Source: Intestinibacillus sp. Marseille-P6563 (GTDB lineage Bacteria; Bacillota; Clostridia; Oscillospirales; Butyricicoccaceae). Taken from it: 64,000 nt of DNA. Positions 44,475 through 55,094 of the stretch are shown here, piece by piece. Location: contig NZ_UWOD01000001.1 of the NCBI RefSeq assembly GCF_900604335.1, positions 372,001 to 436,000 of the forward strand, in the 5' to 3' direction. A model generated the notes under the pieces. It saw nothing but the letters and a program-made list of their open reading frames with translations, searched no databases and was not told where the DNA came from. The position numbers and the translations under genes were made by a program. The first letter of the stretch is position 1. Every line of letters begins with the position of its first letter.

Positions 44475-44510
44475 AACAGCCCATGGCTTTCGCCATGGGC
44501 TGCTTTTTTT
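44475..44510 (+). terminator. Terminator after ireB
   Basis: CAGCCCATGGC pairs with GCCATGGGCTG around a four-base loop, followed by a run of seven T. Confidence 0.88.
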
Positions 44511-44602
44511 ATTCTGTTACCCGATTGTTTCCATGAAATTCTTTCCTCTTTTACAGATTCATGCTATACTTACCATATCATCCAATATGAGGAGGGATTC
44601 CT

Positions 44603-45190
44603 ATGAGTCGTCCGCTTTATCCACTACTGCGGCTGTATTTCATTGGCAGCCTTCTTGCGCTTGCGGAGAACTTCATACCATCTTCCGAAAATATTCTATA
44701 TGGCGCTCCCTTTTTGAATTTTATCCGTTTATGTGTGTTGATTGGCTCCCTAATCTTGCAGCTTTATGCGCTTTCAAAGTTACGTTTTCTGAGCAGGCGG
44801 ATGCAGCAGGCGTTCCGGTATACTGTCATCAGTATAGTAGGCATTATGATTCTGACACTTTTTTTGCTGGCTTCCTTGCTTTCCCCCAATGGTTTGCCCC
44901 TCGTCATCCTGTCCCTTATACTTCTGGTGGGCTTTGCGATTCTTTCGATGATCGCAGACTATCAATTTTATTGGGGGCTTGGAGAAACCATCGTGCCCAA
45001 CGAATATGATTTCTCGGAAGACCGGCTGCACTGGGCATTTTACTGGAAACTCATTGCCCTTCCCGTTGTCTTTCTGGCTGAGCTTTCGAAAGTTCCACTT
45101 TTACCCACCATCTGCAGTCTGATTTTCTCCTCCCTCTCGCTGTTCATCCTATATCAATTTTCGCAGGTTGTACAGCAAAAAGAAGAATAA
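44603..45190 (+). CDS. Integral membrane protein, unknown function
   Basis: This is a 195-residue protein with about five hydrophobic segments (residues 8-25, 35-55, 73-95, 97-118 and 148-185), a charged loop (YDFSEDRLHW) and a basic-acidic tail. GAGGAGGG precedes the ATG. I do not recognise a family. It ends against the groEL gene with a shared bidirectional terminator. It is moderately AT-rich compared with its neighbours. Confidence 0.65.
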   Translation: MSRPLYPLLRLYFIGSLLALAENFIPSSENILYGAPFLNFIRLCVLIGSLILQLYALSKLRFLSRRMQQAFRYTVISIVGIMILTLFLLASLLSPNGLPLVILSLILLVGFAILSMIADYQFYWGLGETIVPNEYDFSEDRLHWAFYWKLIALPVVFLAELSKVPLLPTICSLIFSSLSLFILYQFSQVVQQKEE

Positions 45191-45224
45191 AAAAAGCTGG
45201 ATTTTCGTCCAGCTTTTTGTTTTA
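45190..45224. terminator. Bidirectional terminator between membrane protein gene and groEL
   Basis: AAAAAGCTGGA pairs with TCCAGCTTTTT around a short loop with T tracts on both strands. Confidence 0.88.
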
Positions 45225-47184
<1,960 letters not shown>

Positions 47185-47209
47185 CTAAAATTTTAGATAC
47201 AATTTGGCG

Positions 47210-47236
47210 TTAGCACTCAAAGCATCTGAGTGCTAA
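47210..47236. promoter_or_regulatory. CIRCE operator (HrcA binding site)
   Basis: This is a perfect TTAGCACTC-N9-GAGTGCTAA inverted repeat located 38 bases upstream of the groES start. HrcA repressor binds it when unstressed. Confidence 0.97.
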
Positions 47237-47246
47237 TCTGGTTATT

Positions 47247-47275
47247 ATGATACATCAGTCCATGCCAGAATGCAA
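47247..47275 (-). promoter_or_regulatory. Promoter of groESL
   Basis: On the minus strand TTGCAT (47270-47275) and TATCAT (47247-47252) are 17 bases apart, immediately upstream of the CIRCE element. Confidence 0.75.
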
Positions 47276-47312
47276 GAGGATATTTGGGGTTTTTGTTAAA
47301 AAATTTTTTGAA

Positions 47313-48491
47313 TTATTTGTGAACGTTTTTCGGTCGTCCTGTTATTTTTTCTACAAACTTTTTGCGTACTTGCACCGGTTTGAAGAACATGTACAGATCG
47401 CATTTGAGCATGCCATTATAGAGTTTACGCCTTTTATCGGCCCGATATCCATAAAACCGCTCAAATTCCGGGTCAGAAGTTAAAAAATACTGCTTCAGTT
47501 CGCTCTGTCCGGCGCTTTTGCCCATCTGAACATACAATTTCTGCGCCTGTTCCCGATCGAGCAGTCGTTCCCCATACGGTGGATTAGCAAAGAGCACGCC
47601 GGTGTGCTGACGATAGGCGATCTGCGTGGCATCTGCCTGGGTAAAACGGACGCTTTCCCCCACCCCAGCCTTGCGGGCATTTTCCTGCGACAAGGTCACA
47701 CACGTCGGGTCAATATCGCTGCCGCAGATGTCCAATTCGGCCCCGGATACGATCCGTTCGAGCGCAGCCGCCCGGGCATCCGACCAGGCCGACGCAGGCA
47801 TACACGGCCACTTCTCGGCTTCAAACGCACGGGTCAGACCGGGCGCCCGGCGCTGGGCGATCAGTGCCGCTTCGATCGGGATGGTACCCGAACCGCAAAA
47901 CGGGTCGAGCAGCGGCTCCCGCCCCCGAAAACGCGCCAGCTTGACCATGGCTGCCGCCAGGGTTTCCCGCAGCGGCGCCGCGTTGGCGTTGGCACGATAC
48001 CCGCGCTTGTGCAGCCCTGCGCCCGAGGTGTCCAGAAAGATCTCCGCCTGATCGTGCATGATGGAAAACTGGATTTGGAATTTGGGGCCGGTTTCCTCAA
48101 ACCAGTGCAGCCCATAGGCTTGTCCCAACCGGTTGACCACGGCTTTCTTGATGATCTTCTGACAGTCCGGGATGGAGTGCAGCGCCGAGTCCAGCGCATG
48201 TCCCTTGACCGGAAAAGCAGCATCTTTGGGAAGCCACTCTTCCCAGGCAACCGCGCGCACCCCTTCAAACAGCTGGTCGAACGTCTTGGCCGGAAAAGCT
48301 GCCACGCGCACCAGCACCCGCTCGGCACAGCGCAGGTTCAAATTGGCCCAGGCCAGCGTATTCCAATCGCCGGAAAAGAGGACTCGTCCATTTTCCGCCC
48401 GTACATCTTCCAGCTTGCCCTCAAACCGCAGTTCATCGGCGACAATGCCTTCCAGCCCAAACAAGGTCGGGCAACAAAAATCCAGTTTCAT
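47313..48491 (-). CDS. THUMP-domain class I rRNA methyltransferase (RlmL/YpsC type)
   Basis: This is a 392-residue RNA methyltransferase: an N-terminal ferredoxin-like/THUMP region (residues 1-155) and a SAM-dependent N-guanine methylase domain with DPFCGSGTIPIEAALIA (SAM binding) and the catalytic FANPPYGERL. It probably makes m2G in 23S rRNA. The start MKLDFCCPTLFGLEGIVADE at 48491 is chosen because it matches the family N-terminus; a longer in-frame start would overlap the upstream terminator. The ribosome-binding site AAAGGGA is weak. Confidence 0.9.
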   Translation of the reverse strand: MKLDFCCPTLFGLEGIVADELRFEGKLEDVRAENGRVLFSGDWNTLAWANLNLRCAERVLVRVAAFPAKTFDQLFEGVRAVAWEEWLPKDAAFPVKGHALDSALHSIPDCQKIIKKAVVNRLGQAYGLHWFEETGPKFQIQFSIMHDQAEIFLDTSGAGLHKRGYRANANAAPLRETLAAAMVKLARFRGREPLLDPFCGSGTIPIEAALIAQRRAPGLTRAFEAEKWPCMPASAWSDARAAALERIVSGAELDICGSDIDPTCVTLSQENARKAGVGESVRFTQADATQIAYRQHTGVLFANPPYGERLLDREQAQKLYVQMGKSAGQSELKQYFLTSDPEFERFYGYRADKRRKLYNGMLKCDLYMFFKPVQVRKKFVEKITGRPKNVHK

Positions 48492-48510
48492 CAAAATCCC
48501 TTTCTTTGAA

Positions 48511-48545
48511 AAAAGGCCCCATCCCATTGGATAAGGGCCCAATCT
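48511..48545 (-). terminator. Terminator after SpoVB-like gene
   Basis: On the minus strand GGCCCTTATCC pairs imperfectly with GGATGGGGCC, followed by TTTTTTC. Confidence 0.6.
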
Positions 48546-48592
48546 TTTTCTGTATCATATCGTGTTCTATTCGGTTTGTCAAGGCGCGGCCC

Positions 48593-50155
48593 TCAGTACA
48601 ATCCCCACTGAAACATCCGGTTGACCGGCCGCAAGGTGATGTAATCGCCCATACGCACCCCGAGCATCCGCAGCAGCCCCAGACACAGCAGCATAGCGCT
48701 GAAGGCCGTACAGACCACGCCCAGCCACTGAAAGCCGACCAGACCCAGGAAAAAGGTATAAAATACCCGCACCCACAAAAATACGGTCGCGCCGCACAAC
48801 AGCGGAATCGCAAACAGACGCGGCAGGCTGCTGCCCACGTGGCTGAGCTGACACAGCCGAATGAAATTGGCGCATACCGCGAGCAGTCCGGCCAAAATCT
48901 GCGCCAAAATATAGCCCTGCACGCCGAGTTCGGGCTTTGCCGCCAAAATCCACACCAGAACAAGCTGGACACACTCGCTTGCGACCGAAATGCTGACCGA
49001 AGACCATTGCGCCCCCATCCCGCCGAGCAAGGCCGACGTGACCATATGATAATAGGCCAGCACAATGGAAACCCCAAGCAGCGCCACATAGGTCAGCCCG
49101 AGCGGCTGTCCGAAAAACAGGCGCGATAAGGTCGGTGCTAACGGCACGATCAGGGCGGTGAGCGGGATAGCGAGCAGCCCGGTCAGCCCAATGGCCTTGC
49201 GTGTCAGCGCATCGATGCGCACTTGGTCGCCGCGCGCCCGGCTGCGGCTGATTTCCGGCATGATGACCGTGCACACCGAACTGATGAGCGCAATCGGCAG
49301 CACCAGAAGCGGCATGGCCATGCCTGAGATGATACCCAGTTCGCTCAGTGCCTGGGTACGGGTCAGCCCAGCCTGCATCAGCCGCTGGGGCAAAATCACC
49401 GAAGATGCCGAGCCGAGCAGGCTGTTGAGCACCGCTGCCCCGGTTACCGGCAGGACGATGCTGGCAAAGGTCCGGGAAAAGCCACGCGGCAGTGGCTGCC
49501 GAGATTGCTTCGGGATACGAATTTGCTTGCTGTAAATGCGCGCCAGCAGCGCGGCACTGACGCATTCGCTCAGCGACATGCCCACAAAGATCAGCAGCGC
49601 AATACGGCCATAATCCTGCCCGCCGTAAAGCGTCAGCAGGGTGAGCACGGCCACGATGCGCACGACCTGTTCGGTCAGTTCGGCCGACGCCGCCCATTCC
49701 ACATGATTGAGGCCGATGCACAGCGACTTTACAATATTTTCGACCCCGGTCAGCGCCAGACAGGCGAGCATGACCGGAAAGACGGCAGCGGTCCGCGCAT
49801 CGCCCAGGATATGTCCGGAAATCCAGCCATGTCCCAAAAACAAAAACGCCGCACAGCCGAACACCAACAGCGCAAACACCTGTGCGGCCCGCCGTGCCAG
49901 ATTGCCCACCGCTCCTCCCTGCCCAGCAGCGCTCAACTCAGCAGACAAACGGGAACAGGCCATCGTCAAGCCCGACAGACAGGCCGCATGGATGACCGCA
50001 TAGACCGAATGCACCAGTTGATAGACCCCAAGCCCCTCGGCGCCCGCCAAATGGCTGAGCCCAATGCGGTAAAGGAACCCCAGGCCCTGAAGCCCCAAAT
50101 TGGAAGCACATAGGACCGCCACGCTGTACAGCAGGCCGTGAGTAAGCAGTTTCAA
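48593..50155 (-). CDS. SpoVB-like oligosaccharide/lipid II flippase (MOP superfamily)
   Basis: This is a 520-residue protein with about fourteen hydrophobic segments and the stage V sporulation protein B/MurJ-like pattern (GFLYRIGLSHLAGAEGLGVY, IVLPVTGAAVLNSLLGSAS, ISVASECVQLVLVW). Such flippases move lipid-linked cell wall precursors or polysaccharide units across the membrane; SpoVB acts in spore cortex formation. The start is TTG at 50155 with AAAGGA about 11 bases upstream. Function in sporulation versus capsule export cannot be separated from sequence. Confidence 0.82.
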   Translation of the reverse strand: MKLLTHGLLYSVAVLCASNLGLQGLGFLYRIGLSHLAGAEGLGVYQLVHSVYAVIHAACLSGLTMACSRLSAELSAAGQGGAVGNLARRAAQVFALLVFGCAAFLFLGHGWISGHILGDARTAAVFPVMLACLALTGVENIVKSLCIGLNHVEWAASAELTEQVVRIVAVLTLLTLYGGQDYGRIALLIFVGMSLSECVSAALLARIYSKQIRIPKQSRQPLPRGFSRTFASIVLPVTGAAVLNSLLGSASSVILPQRLMQAGLTRTQALSELGIISGMAMPLLVLPIALISSVCTVIMPEISRSRARGDQVRIDALTRKAIGLTGLLAIPLTALIVPLAPTLSRLFFGQPLGLTYVALLGVSIVLAYYHMVTSALLGGMGAQWSSVSISVASECVQLVLVWILAAKPELGVQGYILAQILAGLLAVCANFIRLCQLSHVGSSLPRLFAIPLLCGATVFLWVRVFYTFFLGLVGFQWLGVVCTAFSAMLLCLGLLRMLGVRMGDYITLRPVNRMFQWGLY

Positions 50156-50233
50156 AGCGTCGCCATCCTTTTCGAGTAGTCTTTTCTACTCTATGCGCCG
50201 CTTTGGCAAAATAGACGTGCCCATATTGCCACA

Positions 50234-50267
50234 AAAAAATCCGGCGCCCAAAGGTGCCGGATTTTGA
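50234..50267 (-). terminator. Terminator after tgt
   Basis: AAAATCCGGCACC pairs with GGCGCCGGATTTTTTT on the minus strand, right after the tgt stop codon. Confidence 0.85.
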
Positions 50268-51410
50268 TTAGATACGTTTGGCCAGCCGTTCGCTGTACTG
50301 GGCGCGGAACTCATCAAAGGTCCCCGCTTCGATAGCTTCGCGAATCTTGACCATGAGATTGTTATAAAACCACAGGTTGTGCTGGACCAGCAGCCGCTGG
50401 GACAGCATCTCCCCGGCTTTAAGCAGGTGCCGCACATACGCGCGGGAAAAATGCTGACAGGTCGGGCACTGGCATCCTTCTTCGATCGGCCGGTCATCGG
50501 TCTGGTATTTGGCATTGTGGATATTCAAAATGCCGTTCCAAGTGAACAGATGGCCGTGCCGGGCGTTGCGGGTGGGCATGACGCAGTCAAAGAAGTCCAC
50601 CCCACGCGCAACGCCTTCGATGATGTTAGACGGTGTGCCCACGCCCATCAGATAGCGCGGCTTGTTTTCGGGCGCATGCGGCAGCACGACATCCAAAATG
50701 TGATACATCACTTCGGTCGATTCGCCGACCGCCAGGCCACCGATAGCATAACCGGGCAGGTCCAGCTTTTTGATGTCCTCCATGTGCTGCACTCGCAGAT
50801 CGTCATAGGTGCCGCCTTGGTTGATGCCGAACAGCATCTGCTGCGGATTAACCGTATCGGGCAAGCTGTTGAGCCGGGTCAGTTCATCCTTGCAGCGAGC
50901 CAGCCAGCGGGTCGTACGGGCACAGGATGCCTGCACATATTCATAGGCCGCCGGATTTTCGATGCACTCATCAAAAGCCATGGCAATATCCGAACCCAGA
51001 TTGGACTGGATACGCATGCTCTCCTCGGGTCCCATAAAGATCTTACGGCCATCCACATGGGAGTTAAAGAACACGCCCTCCTCCTTGATCTTGCGCAATG
51101 AAGCGAGCGAAAAGACCTGGAATCCGCCGCTGTCGGTCAGCATGGGGCCATCCCACCGCATAAAACGGTGCAGACCGCCCATCTGCTTGATGATCGCGTC
51201 GCCCGGCCGCACGTGCAGATGATACGTATTGGACAGCTCGACCTGACAGCCAAGCTGCTTGAGGTCAAACGCATCCACGGCGCCCTTGATGGCGCCTGCG
51301 GTGCCCACGTTCATAAAGACCGGGGTCTGCACCGTGCCGTGCGCGGTCTGAAACTCGCCGCGGCGGGCCTTGCCCTGGGTTTTTAAAATACGAAATGTTC
51401 CAACGTCCAT
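50268..51410 (-). CDS. tgt: tRNA-guanine transglycosylase
   Basis: This 380-residue TIM-barrel enzyme exchanges guanine 34 for preQ1 in tRNAs for Asp, Asn, His and Tyr. Catalytic and binding motifs include LTDSGGFQVFSLASL, GSDIAMAFDECIENPA, YAIGGLAVGE and the FDCVMPTRNARHG nucleophile region. The zinc site is CQCPTCQHFSRAYVRHLL with a distal histidine. The ATG at 51410 (MDVGTFRIL) is chosen with GAGGAA just upstream. It lies 43 bases after the aminotransferase gene. No queA is in the window. Confidence 0.95.
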   Translation of the reverse strand: MDVGTFRILKTQGKARRGEFQTAHGTVQTPVFMNVGTAGAIKGAVDAFDLKQLGCQVELSNTYHLHVRPGDAIIKQMGGLHRFMRWDGPMLTDSGGFQVFSLASLRKIKEEGVFFNSHVDGRKIFMGPEESMRIQSNLGSDIAMAFDECIENPAAYEYVQASCARTTRWLARCKDELTRLNSLPDTVNPQQMLFGINQGGTYDDLRVQHMEDIKKLDLPGYAIGGLAVGESTEVMYHILDVVLPHAPENKPRYLMGVGTPSNIIEGVARGVDFFDCVMPTRNARHGHLFTWNGILNIHNAKYQTDDRPIEEGCQCPTCQHFSRAYVRHLLKAGEMLSQRLLVQHNLWFYNNLMVKIREAIEAGTFDEFRAQYSERLAKRI

Positions 51411-51453
51411 AATGTTCCTCATTCTAATTTTTCATTGTACGTTCCCAAAAGGC

Positions 51454-52620
51454 TTAAAGCTTTTCCAGGAACTTGCGCATGCGGGTCATCGCTTCGCGCA
51501 GATGCGCCATGGAATAGGAGTACGAGATGCGCACATGTCCTTCCCCGCTCTCGCCAAAGGCGTTGCCGGGTACGACCGCGACCTTCTGGTCTTCCAGCAG
51601 CCGATTGGCAAATTCCTCGCTCGACAGCCCGGTCGACCGGATCGACGGGAAAACATAAAACGCCCCCATGGGTTCAAAGCAGTCCAACCCCATGCTGCGC
51701 AGTTCATCTACCAGATAGCGGCGGCGCATATCATATTGCAGGCGCATGCGCTGCACATCGTCCTCACCCGAACGCATGGCTTCTATGCCCGCAAACTGGG
51801 CGGTCGTCGGGGCAGACATGATGCCAAACTGGTGAATCTTGCAGATGGGCGCCATCATTTCGCGCGGGCCCATCGCCCAGCCCAGACGCCAGCCGGTCAT
51901 GGCATAGGATTTGGAGAAACCGCCGACCACGATCGTGCGCTCCTTCATGCCGTCCAGTTCGGCAAAGCAGACATGCTTGCCCTGGTAGGTCAGGTCGCAG
52001 TAAATCTCGTCGCTGAGCACCAGAATATTGGTGTCCCGCAAAACGGCGGCAATGGCTTCCAGCTCTTCCCGGTTCATGATGGCCCCGGTGGGGTTGTTCG
52101 GGAAGGGCAGCACGAGCATTTTGGTGCGCGGCGTAATGGCCGCGCGCAACCGCTCGGGTGTCAGCTTAAATTCGTCCTCGGCCACGGTCGGCAAAGCTAC
52201 CGGTGTACCGCCTGCCATGATCGTAAGCGGCGTATAGCACACAAAGCTGGGCTCCGGGATGAGGACTTCATCCCCGGGTCCGACAAAAGCGCGCAGCGCA
52301 TTGTCGATGGCTTCGCTGCCGCCGACGGTGACCAGCACTTCTTTTTGCGGGTCATAGGTCAGGCCATATTTGCGTTCGATGTTCTTGGCGATCTCCTCAC
52401 GCAGTTCGGCCAGGCCCCAGTTGGATGTATAGAAGGTTTTGCCCTTTTCCAGCGACAGGATGCCCGCCCGGCGAATCTGCCAGGGGGTTTCAAAGTCCGG
52501 CTCGCCCACACCGAGCGAGATTGCCCCATCCATGGTCGCAACGATGTCAAAAAATTTACGAATGCCCGAAGGCTTGACAATTTTGACCCGTTCCGAATAG
52601 AGGTCGGAATAGTTTACCAT
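51454..52620 (-). CDS. Class I/II pyridoxal-phosphate aminotransferase
   Basis: This 388-residue fold type I aminotransferase has the PLP-lysine motif GGFSKSYAMTGWRLGW, the FPNNPTGAIM turn and the C-terminal arginine in GHVRISYSYS that binds substrate carboxylate. It resembles the PatA/AspB-type group that acts on aspartate, aromatic or N-acetyl-diamino substrates; the exact substrate is open. Its start overlaps the end of an Lrp/AsnC gene by seven bases, so the two are co-translated and the regulator probably controls it. Confidence 0.9.
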   Translation of the reverse strand: MVNYSDLYSERVKIVKPSGIRKFFDIVATMDGAISLGVGEPDFETPWQIRRAGILSLEKGKTFYTSNWGLAELREEIAKNIERKYGLTYDPQKEVLVTVGGSEAIDNALRAFVGPGDEVLIPEPSFVCYTPLTIMAGGTPVALPTVAEDEFKLTPERLRAAITPRTKMLVLPFPNNPTGAIMNREELEAIAAVLRDTNILVLSDEIYCDLTYQGKHVCFAELDGMKERTIVVGGFSKSYAMTGWRLGWAMGPREMMAPICKIHQFGIMSAPTTAQFAGIEAMRSGEDDVQRMRLQYDMRRRYLVDELRSMGLDCFEPMGAFYVFPSIRSTGLSSEEFANRLLEDQKVAVVPGNAFGESGEGHVRISYSYSMAHLREAMTRMRKFLEKL

Positions 52621-53105
52621 GTGATCATTACCTCTCTCGTATCGGATGCCGACGGGTCATATTCCACGCCCTGATCCTTGTATTTCTTCAAGATAAAGTG
52701 GGTGGAGGTCGAGATGACGCTTTCCATCGGCGCCAGATTCTCGGATACAAACTGCGAAATTTCGCGCAGGGTCTTGCCGACGATGATGATCGTCAGGTCA
52801 AAGCCGCCCGACATCAGATAGGCGCTCTGCACCTGGGGATGCGAACAGATCTGGCGGGCAATTTCATCAAACCCCATGCCCTTCTGCGGGGTGATGCGCA
52901 CTTCGATCTGGGCGGTGACCATTTCTTCGGCGGTCTTATCCCAATCGATCATAGCCTTATACCCTAAAATAATATTGGCACGTTCCAGTTCCGCGATCTC
53001 GGCTGCGATCTCTTCTTCGGATGCGTCCAGCATCCGGGCGATCTGCGCGGCGGTCAGGCGACCGTCCTGATCGAGCATGGCCAGAATTTTATCTTTGTAC
53101 TTCAT
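52614..53105 (-). CDS. Lrp/AsnC family transcriptional regulator
   Basis: This is a 163-residue regulator: an N-terminal helix-turn-helix (residues 3-50; DGRLTAAQIARMLDASEEEIAAEI) and a C-terminal RAM ligand-binding domain (residues 65-140; VTAQIEVRITPQKGMGFDEI). Such proteins sense amino acids as octamers. The ATG at 53105 (MKYKDKILAMLDQ) follows AGGAGG by nine bases. It overlaps the downstream aminotransferase gene, which suggests an amino-acid-responsive pair. Confidence 0.92.
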   Translation of the reverse strand: MKYKDKILAMLDQDGRLTAAQIARMLDASEEEIAAEIAELERANIILGYKAMIDWDKTAEEMVTAQIEVRITPQKGMGFDEIARQICSHPQVQSAYLMSGGFDLTIIIVGKTLREISQFVSENLAPMESVISTSTHFILKKYKDQGVEYDPSASDTREVMITW

Positions 53106-53258
53106 TCGTTTCAGCCTCCTGCCAATGTGCCCGCGCCTTGTGCGCGGAAGTGAATCTCCGGACCCCTCCAAATACCAAGGGCATCCACGCCTTTTTGCGG
53201 CATAGACCCATTATACACGATTTTCCTCCCAATGGAAACCTTTGTTTTGCAATTGCTA

Positions 53259-53287
53259 TTGCGTGGCGGGATAAAAAAGGATACAAT
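53259..53287 (+). promoter_or_regulatory. Promoter of the DUF2461 gene
   Basis: TTGCGT (53259-53264) and TACAAT (53282-53287) are 17 bases apart and about 40 bases before the start codon. Confidence 0.55.
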
Positions 53288-53326
53288 AAGAATAGTATTC
53301 CATGGAAGGATGAAACCAGAATCCAC

Positions 53327-54031
53327 ATGAAGGAACTTGAATTTACCGGATTCGACCCGCAAGGGCTGGATCTGCTCATTGAAAACCGGCTGATGAACAG
53401 CAAGGATTTTTATGAGGCGCACAAGGCCGAGATCCGCCAGCGGGCGGTCGAACCGTTCCATGCCCTGTGCCAGCGCATGGCGCCCGCGATGCTCGAGATC
53501 GATCCCCTGTTTGTCACTGTCCCCTCGCGCATGGTGTCCCGTGTGCGACGGGATACCCGCTATACCAAGGACAAGACCTTATACCGCGCCAATTTGTGGC
53601 TCTTTTTCCGGCGGCCCAAGATGCAGTATGAAACCGTCCCCTTTTATTATATGGAAGTCACGCCGGATTATTGGGGCTATGGCTGCTATGGCGGCTTTTC
53701 CCCGGCCGAAATGGCGCTGGCCCGCGAAATGATCGTGCAGGAAGACAAGCTGTTTTTGGACGCCTATCAGGCGGCAAAAAATTGCCCAGAGTTTACACTC
53801 GACGGGGAACTGTATAAGCGGCCCCGTGTGCCCGACGCCCCTGAAGCCTATCAGCCCTGGCTCAACCGCAAGCATCTGGGACTGCAATTTTCCGAATACA
53901 ACGACTATTCCCCCTTGTGGGACGGGTCGTTTGTCGAACCTATGCTGGAAAGCTTCCGGCGTATCGCGCCGTTCTACCGCTTTGTCGCAGCGCTGTATGA
54001 GCGCACCCGCGGAAATGAGGCGGTACGATGA
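53327..54031 (+). CDS. DUF2461 family protein
   Basis: This 234-residue protein has the DUF2461 (TIGR02453) hallmarks: NRLMNSKDFYEAHKAEIRQ, MVSRVRRDTRYTKDKTLYRA, FYYMEVTPDYWGYGCYGGF and RKHLGLQF. The function of the family is unknown. The ATG at 53327 (MKELEFTGF) fits the family N-terminus, although the only good purine site (GGAAGGA) is 17 bases away and precedes a short out-of-frame ATG at 53310. Its stop overlaps the next start (ATGA), so it is coupled to the exonuclease gene. Confidence 0.85.
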   Translation: MKELEFTGFDPQGLDLLIENRLMNSKDFYEAHKAEIRQRAVEPFHALCQRMAPAMLEIDPLFVTVPSRMVSRVRRDTRYTKDKTLYRANLWLFFRRPKMQYETVPFYYMEVTPDYWGYGCYGGFSPAEMALAREMIVQEDKLFLDAYQAAKNCPEFTLDGELYKRPRVPDAPEAYQPWLNRKHLGLQFSEYNDYSPLWDGSFVEPMLESFRRIAPFYRFVAALYERTRGNEAVR

Positions 54032-54693
54032 ATTACACAGCCATTGATTTTGAAACCGGCAATGCCTACTACACCAGCGCGTGTTCGATCGGTGTATCGG
54101 TGTTTGAAAACAACCAGCCGGTGCGGCAATATGTTCGCCTCATTCGTCCGCCTGACGAAGTGGGCGCCTTTCACTGGTACAACATCAAGATTCATGGCAT
54201 CCGCCGTGCGCAAGTCGAACAGGAGCCGACCTTCGGAGAATTATGGCCCCTGCTGCGGCCGGACCTGGAAGACCATATTCTGGTCTGTCACAATGCCATG
54301 TTCGATACCGCCGTACTGCGCAAATGCCTGGAATTTTACAACATCCCGGTCCCGAACTTTCAGTACATCTGCACGGTCAAAGTTTCGCAAAAGCTGTGGC
54401 CTGATCTGGAAAACCACAAGCTGGATACAGTCGCAGCCTTCCTCGACATTCCCCTAAACCATCACGAAGCTGGGTCGGATGCCCATGCGGCAGGACTGAT
54501 CCTACAAAATGCGTTGCAGCAGACCGGCTGCCCCAGCGTTAAGGCCCTGGCGGAACGGCTGGATATCCGGCTGGGGGAGATCGGCCCACAAGGTCATCTT
54601 TCTTGCAGCAGCGCCAAAAAGAAACCCTCTCCCCGCACTTCGCGCGGAAGCAAATCCACGACTCATTTTTCAAAAAGGAGCGGATCGATATGA
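54028..54693 (+). CDS. DEDDh 3'-5' exonuclease (DNA polymerase III epsilon-like)
   Basis: This is a 221-residue protein with the exonuclease fold in residues 1-165. Metal-binding residues are seen in YTAIDFETGN (Asp and Glu), HNAMFDTAVL (Asp) and HHEAGSDAHAAG (His and Asp), the DEDDh set. The C-terminal 55 residues are low-complexity and basic. It would trim DNA or RNA ends in proofreading or turnover. It overlaps the DUF2461 stop by four bases and the next gene start by four bases. Confidence 0.9.
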   Translation: MNYTAIDFETGNAYYTSACSIGVSVFENNQPVRQYVRLIRPPDEVGAFHWYNIKIHGIRRAQVEQEPTFGELWPLLRPDLEDHILVCHNAMFDTAVLRKCLEFYNIPVPNFQYICTVKVSQKLWPDLENHKLDTVAAFLDIPLNHHEAGSDAHAAGLILQNALQQTGCPSVKALAERLDIRLGEIGPQGHLSCSSAKKKPSPRTSRGSKSTTHFSKRSGSI

Positions 54694-55004
54694 AACAATA
54701 TTTGCGTCAAGCCCTGCCTGTCAGCCCGGAAACTTTGCGGGAATACACACAGGCTGCCAAGTCCTATGCCGGTACGGCAACCAGCCGGGCGGATGATTTC
54801 ATCCAATATCTGCTGGAGCGCGCCCGCGGTTTTTCGGTGTTTGACTTTGCCATGTTCAAACTGTGCCTGCTCAGCTTCGGTATTTGGCTGGGCGCCCTGT
54901 TTTCAAAGTTTTTCCGGCGTTTTCGTGTCATTGTTTTCTTAGGCTTTATCGCCTCGTACATTTATCTTATCTGGCGCATTTTCCTGCGTAACGACCAGGA
55001 TTAA
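54690..55004 (+). CDS. Small single-segment membrane protein
   Basis: This is a 104-residue protein with a soluble helical N-terminal part and two close hydrophobic stretches (about residues 54-70 and 75-95), ending in charged RNDQD. AAAAAGGAG lies nine bases before the ATG at 54690, which overlaps the exonuclease stop. I do not recognise the family. Confidence 0.6.
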   Translation: MKQYLRQALPVSPETLREYTQAAKSYAGTATSRADDFIQYLLERARGFSVFDFAMFKLCLLSFGIWLGALFSKFFRRFRVIVFLGFIASYIYLIWRIFLRNDQD

Positions 55005-55021
55005 ACGTCCTGTTTTACCGG

Positions 55022-55057
55022 ACAAAAGCCGCGTGCAATATCTGCCGCGGCTTTTGC
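55022..55057 (+). terminator. Hairpin after small membrane protein gene
   Basis: CAAAAGCCGCG pairs with CGCGGCTTTTG around a 13-base loop. There is no pure T tract, so it could be a weak terminator or an RNA-stabilising structure between co-transcribed genes. Confidence 0.45.
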
Positions 55058-55094
55058 ACGGCCATTTTCCAATTTCCATCCCGGAGGATCAGGA

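Noticed and set aside
53310-53327. Short leader peptide before the DUF2461 gene
   Set aside because: The ATG at 53310 after GGAAGGA gives only six codons and no regulatory codon pattern. It is mentioned as a curiosity at the DUF2461 start but not supported as a gene.
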